A DNA stretch of 39,424 nucleotides from Candidatus Poribacteria bacterium. Its GTDB lineage: Bacteria; Poribacteria; WGA-4E; WGA-3G. The stretch spans positions 1-39,424 of the forward strand of contig JAPPES010000100.1 of assembly GCA_028824125.1 (NCBI GenBank), read 5' to 3'. Of this stretch, positions 1 through 7,358 are shown piece by piece; within the stretch, counting starts at the first letter, position 1, and every line of letters starts with the position of its first letter. The translations under genes and the position numbers were made by a program. The notes under the pieces were generated by a model. The model had not been told where the DNA came from and searched no databases. It worked only from the letters and a program-made list of their open reading frames with translations.

Positions 1-188
1 ACAACACTGGGACCGAACTTTCCATGTTTCTATTCCAAACTGGTGCGATTAAAAGTGCAGGTCAGCCCACACTTGGTATATTGTATGCAAAGTTTCTATT
101 CCAAACTGGTGCGATTAAAAGCGATGCTCACCACCACCAGTCACGAGTTGAAAATTACGTTTCTATTCCAAACTGGTGCGATTAAAAG
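1..188 (-). CRISPR. CRISPR array, leader-proximal end (3 repeats, 2 full spacers)
   Basis: Three identical 30-nt repeats at 26-55, 92-121 and 159-188 begin GTTTCTATTCC and end GCGATTAAAAG on the plus strand. They enclose unique spacers of 36 nt (56-91) and 37 nt (122-158), and a further spacer runs off the left edge (1-25). Read on the minus strand the repeat ends in ATAGAAAC, the usual form of the 8-nt 5' handle left by Cas6 in type I-B systems, so crRNA is probably transcribed right to left. That places the leader between the array and cas2. Bases 122-158 are then the newest spacer. The array must continue outside the window. Confidence 0.96.
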
Positions 189-434
189 CCTATCCAAAAC
201 TTGCATCAATATCCTACCAACCCTTACAGTCCCTGTCAAGTTCGATTTCAACTCTCGTGTCGTCTGCTGTCGACTTCCAATCAAGCAAAATCTCTGGGAG
301 GTTGACGGGGCGTTGTGTAGCAAGGATTTATCGGCTATATTTCACTAAATCCCTAAAATTATCCAGCAAAGTAGTTGTCATTTATCGGAGGTCGACAGCA
401 AAAAAACGATACAGAAATACCGATGACACCTTGT
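189..434 (-). promoter_or_regulatory. CRISPR leader region
   Basis: This 246-bp stretch between the last repeat and the cas2 stop has no convincing gene. Its position next to the adaptation genes, and the repeat polarity, make it the leader that carries the array promoter and the adaptation signals. It contains a perfect 10-bp inverted repeat, TGCTGTCGAC at 265-274 and GTCGACAGCA at 391-400, with arms 116 bp apart. No integration-host-factor consensus was verified. Confidence 0.7.
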
Positions 435-698
435 CTAAAGCAGGTTCGTTGCTGGGTTCTTATCTACGCCCATCACCTCTTTTGTCATCCATTTTGCATC
501 GCGCAATTGATAGATGATAACAGAATCTTTTTCTGGGTTAGTGATCTCTGCTAACCCAGATTTGACACGGGCAAATTGCGCTTTGGTCAATTGTCCTTCA
601 AATACGGAGTTTTGTATCCAATTGAGATGTTGACGCAGATATTTGCATACTTTTGCGACACGTTCTACTTCTATGTCATAGACAAGAATGATATACAT
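435..698 (-). CDS. cas2: CRISPR-associated endonuclease Cas2
   Basis: This 87-residue protein has the usual Cas2 length. Its first strand, MYIILVYDIE, carries the conserved Asp of the ferredoxin-like fold, and the family motif WIQNSVFEG follows. Cas2 forms the dimer core of the Cas1-Cas2 spacer integrase. A good ribosome site (GGGAGG) lies upstream of the ATG. It starts 15 bp after the cas1 stop, is the last gene of the cas operon, and sits beside the leader. Confidence 0.97.
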   Translation of the reverse strand: MYIILVYDIEVERVAKVCKYLRQHLNWIQNSVFEGQLTKAQFARVKSGLAEITNPEKDSVIIYQLRDAKWMTKEVMGVDKNPATNLL

Positions 699-713
699 AC
701 GGATGCCTCCCTT

Positions 714-1709
714 TTACCACCATGGGCGGAGTGCTTGATACGTCTCCATCCCAACAAGATGTTTGATAAGTTTGTAACATTCTAATCTGATAAGCCGCTG
801 ATATGATACATGCCGTTTCAATTTACGATGCGAAACCGTCTGCTTGAGTTGTTCGTCAAATGCTCCGATAAAGGTTTTACGTCCCTGTTCATTCAGATAA
901 CACTCTCCGACCTTTGTTTCAAAATGTTTTGACTCGTTGAGTTGCCCGCGGTTGAACAATCGGAAAATGATTCTATCAATTATCAGTGGTTTGAAGATTT
1001 CGGCAAGGTCAAGACTAAGCGAGAAACGACGATCTCCCGGTTCATGTAGAAAACTAATAGTCGGGTTGAGTTGTGTCCGATAGATCTCTGTTAGACACGC
1101 AGGATACATCAGCGAGTTACCGAATGAGATAGCAGCGTTTATAGGATTGTCTGGAGGACGCCGAACACGCTGCTCAAAAGGCGTTTTCAACTGCAGAATG
1201 GTGTTGAAGGCGGTGTAATATGTGTCACGGATTGTCCCTTCGTATCCCATCAACTCATTTGTATTTTTGGCGGATTGGGATTCAGCAAGAAATTTCTCAA
1301 TTGTTTTAATCTGTGTGCTGCAATCTTTACCGCGATTGGTGTGGTACCGTAAAATTCGGAGCATGTTGAAAACTGCGGAGGCGACAAATTCGTGTGCGAT
1401 CACCATCCGTTTAGCTGGTTTTTCATAGTGCTGCACCTGTTTAACGAGTAGTGAACCGGAGTTTAGATATTCTCTTGGATAGTAACTCCCGGAATAGTAG
1501 CCGTAATAGTTGAATACATGGAACGCTATCTTCTTTTGTGCAAGGAAGTTGAGCAGTTTGGTGTTTAAGTCAAGTTCTCCGTAGAAGTAAAGTGCGTCAA
1601 TATCTTCTACAGGGATCGGAATGCGGGGAGCGTCTTCTGGTTCAAGATAGATCGTGTTATCTTTTCGGCGTATTCTACCGGGTTGTGTGATGTAATAATT
1701 GCGTGACAT
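714..1709 (-). CDS. cas1: CRISPR-associated integrase Cas1
   Basis: This 331-residue protein has typical Cas1 length. The N-terminal beta domain carries NYYITQPGRIRRKDNTIYLE. The helical catalytic domain contains YEGTIRDTYY, SFGNSLMYPACLTEIY, FLHEPGDRRFSLSLDLAE and FKPLIID, which supply the conserved Glu, His and acidic metal ligands. It catalyses spacer integration with Cas2. An AAAGGA ribosome site lies 8 nt before the ATG. About 100 bp separate it from cas4, including a hairpin at 1772-1790, so the operon is less compact here than between the effector genes. Confidence 0.98.
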   Translation of the reverse strand: MSRNYYITQPGRIRRKDNTIYLEPEDAPRIPIPVEDIDALYFYGELDLNTKLLNFLAQKKIAFHVFNYYGYYSGSYYPREYLNSGSLLVKQVQHYEKPAKRMVIAHEFVASAVFNMLRILRYHTNRGKDCSTQIKTIEKFLAESQSAKNTNELMGYEGTIRDTYYTAFNTILQLKTPFEQRVRRPPDNPINAAISFGNSLMYPACLTEIYRTQLNPTISFLHEPGDRRFSLSLDLAEIFKPLIIDRIIFRLFNRGQLNESKHFETKVGECYLNEQGRKTFIGAFDEQLKQTVSHRKLKRHVSYQRLIRLECYKLIKHLVGMETYQALRPWW

Positions 1710-1771
1710 AATTTGTTTCCTTTATTGGTCGCGATTCGGAGATCGTTCCTACCCTTTCAGATTATAGTCCA

Positions 1772-1806
1772 GTGCGGTTAGAAACCGCACCTACCGGATT
1801 AAGGTA
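1772..1806. repeat. REP-like palindrome between cas4 and cas1
   Basis: GTGCGGTT (1772-1779) and AACCGCAC (1783-1790) form a perfect 8-bp hairpin. CCTACC follows and can pair with GGTAGG shortly after. A related hairpin, GGGGTT-gaa-AACCCC followed by TCCTAC, sits at 2336-2356. The shared loop and the trailing CCTAC suggest a small dispersed palindromic element rather than a terminator, because no U-tract follows on either strand. Confidence 0.5.
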
Positions 1807-1810
1807 GGTT

Positions 1811-2320
1811 TTAGCTCCAACAGAGCTCTTGATAGCTGCAGGATTTACATATCTTCATATACTCTGCATGCGGTGGTGTCGGTAATGCGGTGATTTCGTT
1901 TACTTTTGTCATGGCTTCTTCTATCTCTTTTTCTCTTTCGGGTGTGAGTTCAACTTCAGTCGTCTGTCGTTGGCGCGGGTAATTGATGATGCCTTTTTTG
2001 TTGGTGACGCCTTTCTGTTTGAGCAGGTAGAGGTAATAGCATATCTGCATGATGTGCGCGGTTTCCATTGCTGGACCGGATTTGATGTCGTGGAGGATTC
2101 CTTGTTTGTCAACGAAGTCTATGTTGATAAGGTTGTCAATGTTCCATTCTCTGCGTTTTTCTCGGGGATAGCTCTTTTCGTGGAGGTGTTTGCCGAGGTC
2201 AACTTTTTCGGAGGTGTGCTCCATTTCGAGATGGTGTGCGTAGAACCAGAGTTTGCGTTGGCAGATGTAGAGGTAGTTGATGGCTGTGCCTGTGATGTTG
2301 GGGTGTTCTGGGTTTTGCAT
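1811..2320 (-). CDS. cas4: CRISPR-associated exonuclease Cas4
   Basis: This 169-residue RecB-like nuclease includes the early Cys of CQRKLWFYAHH, the GKHLHEKSY segment, a nuclease strand DKQGILHDIKSG with the Asp-x-Lys catalytic pair, and a C-terminal CKSCSYQELCW cluster that with the early Cys would hold a [4Fe-4S] cluster. Cas4 trims prespacers and selects the PAM in type I systems. It lies upstream of cas1-cas2 in the same orientation. At 169 residues it is close to the compact Cas4 form. Confidence 0.96.
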   Translation of the reverse strand: MQNPEHPNITGTAINYLYICQRKLWFYAHHLEMEHTSEKVDLGKHLHEKSYPREKRREWNIDNLINIDFVDKQGILHDIKSGPAMETAHIMQICYYLYLLKQKGVTNKKGIINYPRQRQTTEVELTPEREKEIEEAMTKVNEITALPTPPHAEYMKICKSCSYQELCWS

Positions 2321-2335
2321 TGGGTGTTTCCTTAT

Positions 2336-2356
2336 GGGGTTGAAAACCCCTCCTAC
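2336..2356. repeat. REP-like palindrome upstream of cas4
   Basis: GGGGTT (2336-2341), loop gaa, AACCCC (2345-2350), then TCCTAC. It has the same design as the hairpin at 1772-1790 and lies between cas4 and the unknown gene, so cas4 is bracketed by two copies. Confidence 0.4.
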
Positions 2357-2365
2357 AAGAGTGTT

Positions 2366-3052
2366 CTATGTGTCTGTGAGTTGCTTCGTGTTTTGAGGTG
2401 TGACATCTATGACTTCTTGCCTCGCGTTGATGGCGTTGGACGTTGCGATGGTTTTGAGGATATTGTGCGCTAAGTTTACGTGTTTCATTGCTTCTTTCGG
2501 ATTCACTTCTTGAAAGATACGTTGTTTGACGTAGCCGTAGAGGGTTTCTAATTCCAGGATAACGTTATCAGAGTTTTGTAAGTTTTCGGTGCGGTAGCTC
2601 ACGAAGTATTCTTTTCGCGTTTGGTTGAATAGGTCTCGGTATTTTTCTGGGAATTGGCGATGTGTGATGTTCAGTCTGCGGAGGCGATCTGAGAGGTTGG
2701 CTTTTAGTTTTATTAAGTATTCTCTAACCATTTGGGAGGCAATTATTCGGTCGCGTTGTTCTTCGCTTGCATTATCAAACTTGTTGCTGGCACTTTTCAA
2801 CATCTCCAATTTCCGCATCGCTGTTCTGTAAGCTGCATCCTTGGGTATTTCCTGTGCCGCCTCTGTCATCAGTTCTTCTACTAATGCCTGAGGCGTTTCT
2901 GATTTGGATGTTTCAAGGTATGCGTTAGCTATATCGGTTGCAAATTCTTCCATGAATGCGTTGGTGACTTCGGCTCGTTTCATGAATCGTGCGTAGCATC
3001 TGACTGCGAATTCTTTGTGTCTTTCCTCAAGTTTCATGGGTTGGAAGTCCAT
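2366..3052 (-). CDS. Unrecognised protein encoded within the cas operon
   Basis: This 228-residue, highly helical and charged protein matches no Cas family I know. Its first 45 residues (KLEERHKEFAVRCYARF, then RAEVTNAFMEEF, then DIANAYLETSK) read like the helix-turn-helix of phage-type small DNA-binding proteins such as terminase small subunits or DUF2280. The resemblance is by eye only. The rest is alpha-helical with many Arg/Lys. It starts with a strong AAGGAGG ribosome site at 3059-3066 and lies between cas3 (161 bp upstream) and cas4. A palindrome with three GGTAAC half-sites sits directly upstream, so it may be an autoregulated DNA-binding protein or regulator of the adaptation genes. 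Confidence 0.8.
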   Translation of the reverse strand: MDFQPMKLEERHKEFAVRCYARFMKRAEVTNAFMEEFATDIANAYLETSKSETPQALVEELMTEAAQEIPKDAAYRTAMRKLEMLKSASNKFDNASEEQRDRIIASQMVREYLIKLKANLSDRLRRLNITHRQFPEKYRDLFNQTRKEYFVSYRTENLQNSDNVILELETLYGYVKQRIFQEVNPKEAMKHVNLAHNILKTIATSNAINARQEVIDVTPQNTKQLTDT

Positions 3053-3067
3053 TGGTTGTTCCTCCTT

Positions 3068-3114
3068 AAAAAGTTACCAAATGGTAACTTTTTTGGGTTT
3101 TCGGGTAACTTTTT
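3068..3114. promoter_or_regulatory. Three half-site palindromic operator candidate
   Basis: AAAAAGTTACC (3068-3078) and GGTAACTTTTT (3083-3093) form a perfect 11-bp inverted repeat with a 4-bp centre. An exact third copy of GGTAACTTTTT follows at 3104-3114, 21 bp (two helical turns) from the second. It lies just upstream of the ribosome site of the unknown gene at 2366-3052. The helical phasing favours a protein operator over an intrinsic terminator, although the AT-rich stem followed by T's could also act as a weak terminator. Confidence 0.6.
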
Positions 3115-3213
3115 GAAATTGGTTGTGAACCTTGCTGCTGTATGGATTTATAGGCGTTTTTCCGCTGTGAAAAGTTTTTTGGTGAAGGTGTAACGTTTTG
3201 CCACGTATTTCAC

Positions 3214-5694
3214 CTATAGCAAATTCGGGATTGCTTCCTCATCAAGTTCAAGTCCAATTTCAAATGTATAACGCGATTTAATGGCTTTAAAGCGTATCTT
3301 GATTTCTCGTGTTGTTCCTTGTCGACTGGTCAATCTTTGCGTTGCTTCTCGCGATAGTATCTTTTCTTTTTTTCTTGCACCGTGGAATATTCTCTGCGAA
3401 ATACTGAGATGATGCGCCTTGTAATTCCTATAATTTTCTTCAACACACTCCACAAATTCATAAGGAACAACATCGTAAGTTTGGTAATTACTTTTGCGAA
3501 TCACAACATGTCCTTCTTCTTCAATATCTTCTCCGTAATTATCTTGTGGTTTTTTGCCAAATACTATATCTGTATCAATGGCGATCGCAAGTTCGCTATG
3601 CATAAGTGGAGGGCTTTCAGGGTATACATCATTTACCCAAACACAAGCGTTTTGAAAGGTATAGTCCTGCCCAAAAACTTTCCATGAACTTTGCAAAATA
3701 TCCTGCTCATAAGGCAGAGACGCATTTTCGCTCTTGTAAGGTGGGGCAATATACATCCGATGAACGTAGCCGTTATCATGTGGATACTCACCTTTTCGGT
3801 GAAGTCTACCGCCGCGTTGGACAATAGAATCAATTGGTGCGATTTCAGAATACATCACATCCGCGCTAATGTCTAAGCTCAGTTCGCTGACTTGTGTAGA
3901 CACAAGGATACAAGGTTCAGTGTTGTAAAAATTACGACATTCTAACGCGTTAATATCCGCTTCCTTTCTATCTTCAGACTTTTTGAAAAGGGCACGTATT
4001 ATTTTTTCTTTTTCGTTTCGGTGCTTACTTATGAAACCTGAATGATAACATATCAAATTTTCATCAAAACCAGATTCAGATAAAGTTTGGTAGATCTTCT
4101 TTGCACGAGCAACCTGATTGACAAATATAATCTGCCTTCGGTCAATGTTTTGCTGGACGAGTCCCAACAGTTCATCTGATACGGATCCATCATCCTCATC
4201 TATCAAGGTATCATTTAACCGCTTAATTTCAAACGGATTTTTGGGTTCTGCTGTTTTTCCAATAACTGCTGGTGCTCGTTGAAAGGTATACGGCTGATTT
4301 GTTCCCAATGTATCTAACTTTTTACGCACAGCACACGGGATTGTAGCGGTCATAACAAGGTGTGGAATCTGTAATTCGGTTAACCTCCGCATCGTTTCGG
4401 CAATTGCTCCCATCGTGTGTTTTTCATAATAGTGGACTTCATCAAAAACCACCAGTGAAGATGCAACATTTGAAAATGCTTTATCCGCATATTTGTAGCC
4501 ATGGTAGAGACTCATAATCAGGTGATCTACTGTAGAGATCGTTATCGGTTTAGCATAGATACTATTTTCAAAGACTTGTGCCATAATCAAGTTATGGGTT
4601 TCATCTTCGTCATTTTCTTGGACTCCATGTTGGTTTTCGGTTTCATATAGGCTTTGACGAAGAAATTCAGAAGCATCTCCGTGGGTGATTCCAACAAGTT
4701 CTTCAGGTATCGCATACTTCTTTTTATCAGTTAAATCTCTACTGAGGTTATTCGCTGTGAATTTTGTTGGTAACGTGAAAATAATACGGTCAATGCGGTT
4801 TTCTTTTAGCAATTTTTGTGCGAAAAGCAGGGCGGCAGCAGTTTTGCCCTCACCACATCCTGCATTTAGAATAATCCTCTCCGAGTCTTGCTGAACGATT
4901 TCACATTGCATTTCGTTTGGTTTACTGTCTTTCGGAACAAAAGGGAGTTCTTTTAACAGAATGTTATTGTAAAACGGGAATTCATTCTCAACACTTGAAA
5001 GTTTTTCACGAATTAGGTGATGTTCACGGGGGTTTTCAGGGCTGCCACCGTACGGGGCGTTTTTACTTGCGTAACTATCGGAGGTAGTTAAGACATTCAG
5101 CATAAGTGAATAAAGAACTTTAAACTGTAAACTCCTGTTCACATCAACAGCGTATTTTAATTTTTCAACGAACTTACATGCATCAACAAGTGAGAGCGTG
5201 TTTGATTGCCAAGTTTTCAGGTTAAAACCATGTTTCTGTTGGAATAAACTAAAGTGAGCATCAATATAGTCAGCAGGTAATGTAACGTTTTTCAATTGGA
5301 GATTATTTTCTCGGAACGCATCCTTGTGCAATTGTCCGTGATGTGCTAATACTGATAACAGAGCTGCATAAATCGGTTCGTCATTAGGAAATCGTCGTGG
5401 TTGAAGCGTCCAAAGTCCCACACCAAAAGATGGAAGGGCATGTGTAATTTTATATTTCCAACGATCATCTTCAGGTTTTCGGATATAATCCTGCCATTCG
5501 TCGGAAGATTTTCCAACGTCATGACACCAAACAGCAAAACGTAAAGCCTGCCTCACCTCTTCCCAATTCCAGCCGAACCTTTTGCAAAACTGGCGCAGAA
5601 AAGGTTCACGGCGCGCTATTATTTCGTCACAGACCGTCAAACAATCTTGAATATGTCCTTGTAAAGTTTGATTAGTTTTCCCTAAAATTTCCAT
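3214..5694 (-). CDS. cas3: CRISPR-associated helicase-nuclease Cas3
   Basis: This 826-residue protein fuses an N-terminal HD nuclease to an SF2 helicase. The HD domain shows WCHDVGKSSDEW at about residues 57-67 and VLAHHGQLH. The helicase shows NAGCGEGKTAAALL (Walker A, around residue 278), VVFDEVHYYE (Walker B), TATIP (motif III) and DISADVMYSEIAPID followed by QRGGRLHRKG (motifs V and VI). All key residues look intact. Cas3 is recruited by Cascade to unwind and degrade target DNA. It overlaps the end of cas5 by about 23 bp, consistent with translational coupling. Confidence 0.98.
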   Translation of the reverse strand: MEILGKTNQTLQGHIQDCLTVCDEIIARREPFLRQFCKRFGWNWEEVRQALRFAVWCHDVGKSSDEWQDYIRKPEDDRWKYKITHALPSFGVGLWTLQPRRFPNDEPIYAALLSVLAHHGQLHKDAFRENNLQLKNVTLPADYIDAHFSLFQQKHGFNLKTWQSNTLSLVDACKFVEKLKYAVDVNRSLQFKVLYSLMLNVLTTSDSYASKNAPYGGSPENPREHHLIREKLSSVENEFPFYNNILLKELPFVPKDSKPNEMQCEIVQQDSERIILNAGCGEGKTAAALLFAQKLLKENRIDRIIFTLPTKFTANNLSRDLTDKKKYAIPEELVGITHGDASEFLRQSLYETENQHGVQENDEDETHNLIMAQVFENSIYAKPITISTVDHLIMSLYHGYKYADKAFSNVASSLVVFDEVHYYEKHTMGAIAETMRRLTELQIPHLVMTATIPCAVRKKLDTLGTNQPYTFQRAPAVIGKTAEPKNPFEIKRLNDTLIDEDDGSVSDELLGLVQQNIDRRQIIFVNQVARAKKIYQTLSESGFDENLICYHSGFISKHRNEKEKIIRALFKKSEDRKEADINALECRNFYNTEPCILVSTQVSELSLDISADVMYSEIAPIDSIVQRGGRLHRKGEYPHDNGYVHRMYIAPPYKSENASLPYEQDILQSSWKVFGQDYTFQNACVWVNDVYPESPPLMHSELAIAIDTDIVFGKKPQDNYGEDIEEEGHVVIRKSNYQTYDVVPYEFVECVEENYRNYKAHHLSISQRIFHGARKKEKILSREATQRLTSRQGTTREIKIRFKAIKSRYTFEIGLELDEEAIPNLL

Positions 5695-6355
5695 TGAAAA
5701 TTATGTTCCTCCCTTCAATGGGATACGCAAGGCGTGGTTCACTTAGTGAAACCGATTCCCCATCCGGTGGGATAGAGTATATTTGTCGATGCATCTGCCA
5801 TTGTGTCCTTGATGCTTCGGTGAACCGAGTTGGCACGTTTACCAGCTGACAACCTTCTACAAAACCTGGGATAATTGAGTGAATTTGTTGTGTCTCAGTG
5901 AGTTGGCATTCAATAATACGCGGGTTGATAATATCAACGACATCATCCGATTCACCAAGATAAAGAGGCCAATGTGGTGATTTCAGGGCTTGTTCTGCTT
6001 CAACAAGCATAGATTCATCCGATTTTAGGTAGATCGTGTAATGAACCTTTACCATTTTCTGTCGCATCAAAATTGTTCTGTCAAATATACCTTCACCTTC
6101 TTTTTCTCCACGTGAGGGTTTAAAAATTTTGCTAAACGTTTCAAGAAATGTTCCTTTAGATTCCACTATAAGCGAGATTTCCCAATTATCTCTATCTGCG
6201 TTCCAATCTTGCGGTTTTCCCCGTGCTGCATTCAACATGCCGTAAAGAGTTGGTGGCGGCGGAATCGGATACGTGACATGAACATTCACAGACTGCGGTT
6301 GACGAAATGATGCCCAAAATGGACAGATTACGCCGAAAGTAAGTATCTTTTCCAT
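5672..6355 (-). CDS. cas5: Cascade subunit Cas5 (type I-B)
   Basis: The start chosen gives 227 residues, because MEKILTFGVICPFWASF begins the family-typical RAMP strand and a GGAGGG ribosome site stands 6 nt before this ATG. An upstream in-frame extension to 6418 lacks both. The segment VHVTYPIPPPPTLYGMLNAA is the characteristic Cas5 region that recognises the crRNA 5' handle. The 5' end lies about 50 bp after the cas7 stop and the 3' end overlaps cas3. Confidence 0.94.
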   Translation of the reverse strand: MEKILTFGVICPFWASFRQPQSVNVHVTYPIPPPPTLYGMLNAARGKPQDWNADRDNWEISLIVESKGTFLETFSKIFKPSRGEKEGEGIFDRTILMRQKMVKVHYTIYLKSDESMLVEAEQALKSPHWPLYLGESDDVVDIINPRIIECQLTETQQIHSIIPGFVEGCQLVNVPTRFTEASRTQWQMHRQIYSIPPDGESVSLSEPRLAYPIEGRNIIFNGNFREN

Positions 6356-6407
6356 AGCACCCTCCGCTAAATGCGGATATCTTTGAGAATACCCGCATTC
6401 CGTTAGA

Positions 6408-7358
6408 TTATCCTGCAAGTGTTTCTTGCACGTATGTCGTGAGATTCTTCAAGGCACGAAGTGGGTTAGACCTTTCTACCCCAAATTCATCCAAAACCTG
6501 AGTTAACGGATCATCGTTTTCAACCACTCCTGGTGTAAATCCACAGAAAAGTTTTGCACCGTCGTCTTCCAAATCTTGCAATATAACGCGCAGTGTATCA
6601 GTGTTTACGTTTCCCTCATCGTCAAGTTCTAACGCCCTTAAGGTTCTATGTGAATAACGAGTGTGGGTGGATGCTATGAAAATATCTGGGGCAAGCGATG
6701 CCGCGTTCCGAGCTTGTTTTGCAAAATCAGCAATTCCACCAATTGCTTCCAAAACGGCAATAGTCCGTTCAATCTTCTTTTCTTTTTCAATTTCAACCGT
6801 GGTTTCCCATTCTTTGAATTTAGCATTTTTGCCCTTTCCATCATATTGCGGTGTAATCACTTTGCCGATGTTCGCAACATCAAGGGACAACCCAATTCGA
6901 TAGACATTTGCCATTATCTGCACATAAGCGATTCGTTGGTCCGCTGTTTTTTTATCTTCTTTCTCTATACCACTCATGCGAATTAGCAAATCTGTGACCA
7001 CATCAGAAGCGATCTGTCCAAGCGCAGGTGTTGCTTTGATCGGTGACCATCGTCTGTCAAAGCCTTTATCAGCTATGGGATTAAGAAAACCGAACAGATC
7101 ACAGAGCCAACATTCTGCAACTTTGGTACAAGGTGTTTCAGGTACACAAAGAAATACGCCTGGGTTATTCCGATGAATTGCTTCGCGTAAGGCATGCCGC
7201 ACCGATTGACCAGATGCATAAGGCTTCCGTCCGTTGTCATACGTTTTTAGTTCTGTGACGTTACCACCGCCACCTTCACCAGCATTCAAGTTGCTCAAGT
7301 CGGTTTTGCTGAGCCACACCATCGCAACACCTTTCAATTCATTTGCGTTATTTTTCAT
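6408..7358 (-). CDS. cas7: Cascade backbone subunit Cas7 (Cst2/DevR family)
   Basis: This 316-residue RAMP protein would coat the crRNA spacer in the Cascade complex. The start MKNNANELKGVAMVWLSKTD follows a GGAGG ribosome site and overlaps the end of cas8 by 11 bp. Reading further upstream only adds residues antisense-like in composition. Family signatures include LSNLNAGEGGGGN followed by YASGQSVRHALREAIH, and the Cys-rich segment CTKVAECWLCDLFGF. The Cst2/DevR character supports a Tneap-like type I-B assignment. Confidence 0.94.
   Translation of the reverse strand: MKNNANELKGVAMVWLSKTDLSNLNAGEGGGGNVTELKTYDNGRKPYASGQSVRHALREAIHRNNPGVFLCVPETPCTKVAECWLCDLFGFLNPIADKGFDRRWSPIKATPALGQIASDVVTDLLIRMSGIEKEDKKTADQRIAYVQIMANVYRIGLSLDVANIGKVITPQYDGKGKNAKFKEWETTVEIEKEKKIERTIAVLEAIGGIADFAKQARNAASLAPDIFIASTHTRYSHRTLRALELDDEGNVNTDTLRVILQDLEDDGAKLFCGFTPGVVENDDPLTQVLDEFGVERSNPLRALKNLTTYVQETLAG

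Noticed and set aside
43-517. Overlapping plus-strand frames across the repeats and leader
   Set aside because: They cross CRISPR repeats and spacers, have no ribosome site, and have low-complexity translations caused by the repeat.
1970-2473. 167-codon plus-strand frame opposite cas4
   Set aside because: It is the antisense of cas4 and its neighbour, with a Val/Phe-rich composition typical of shadows, and no ribosome site.
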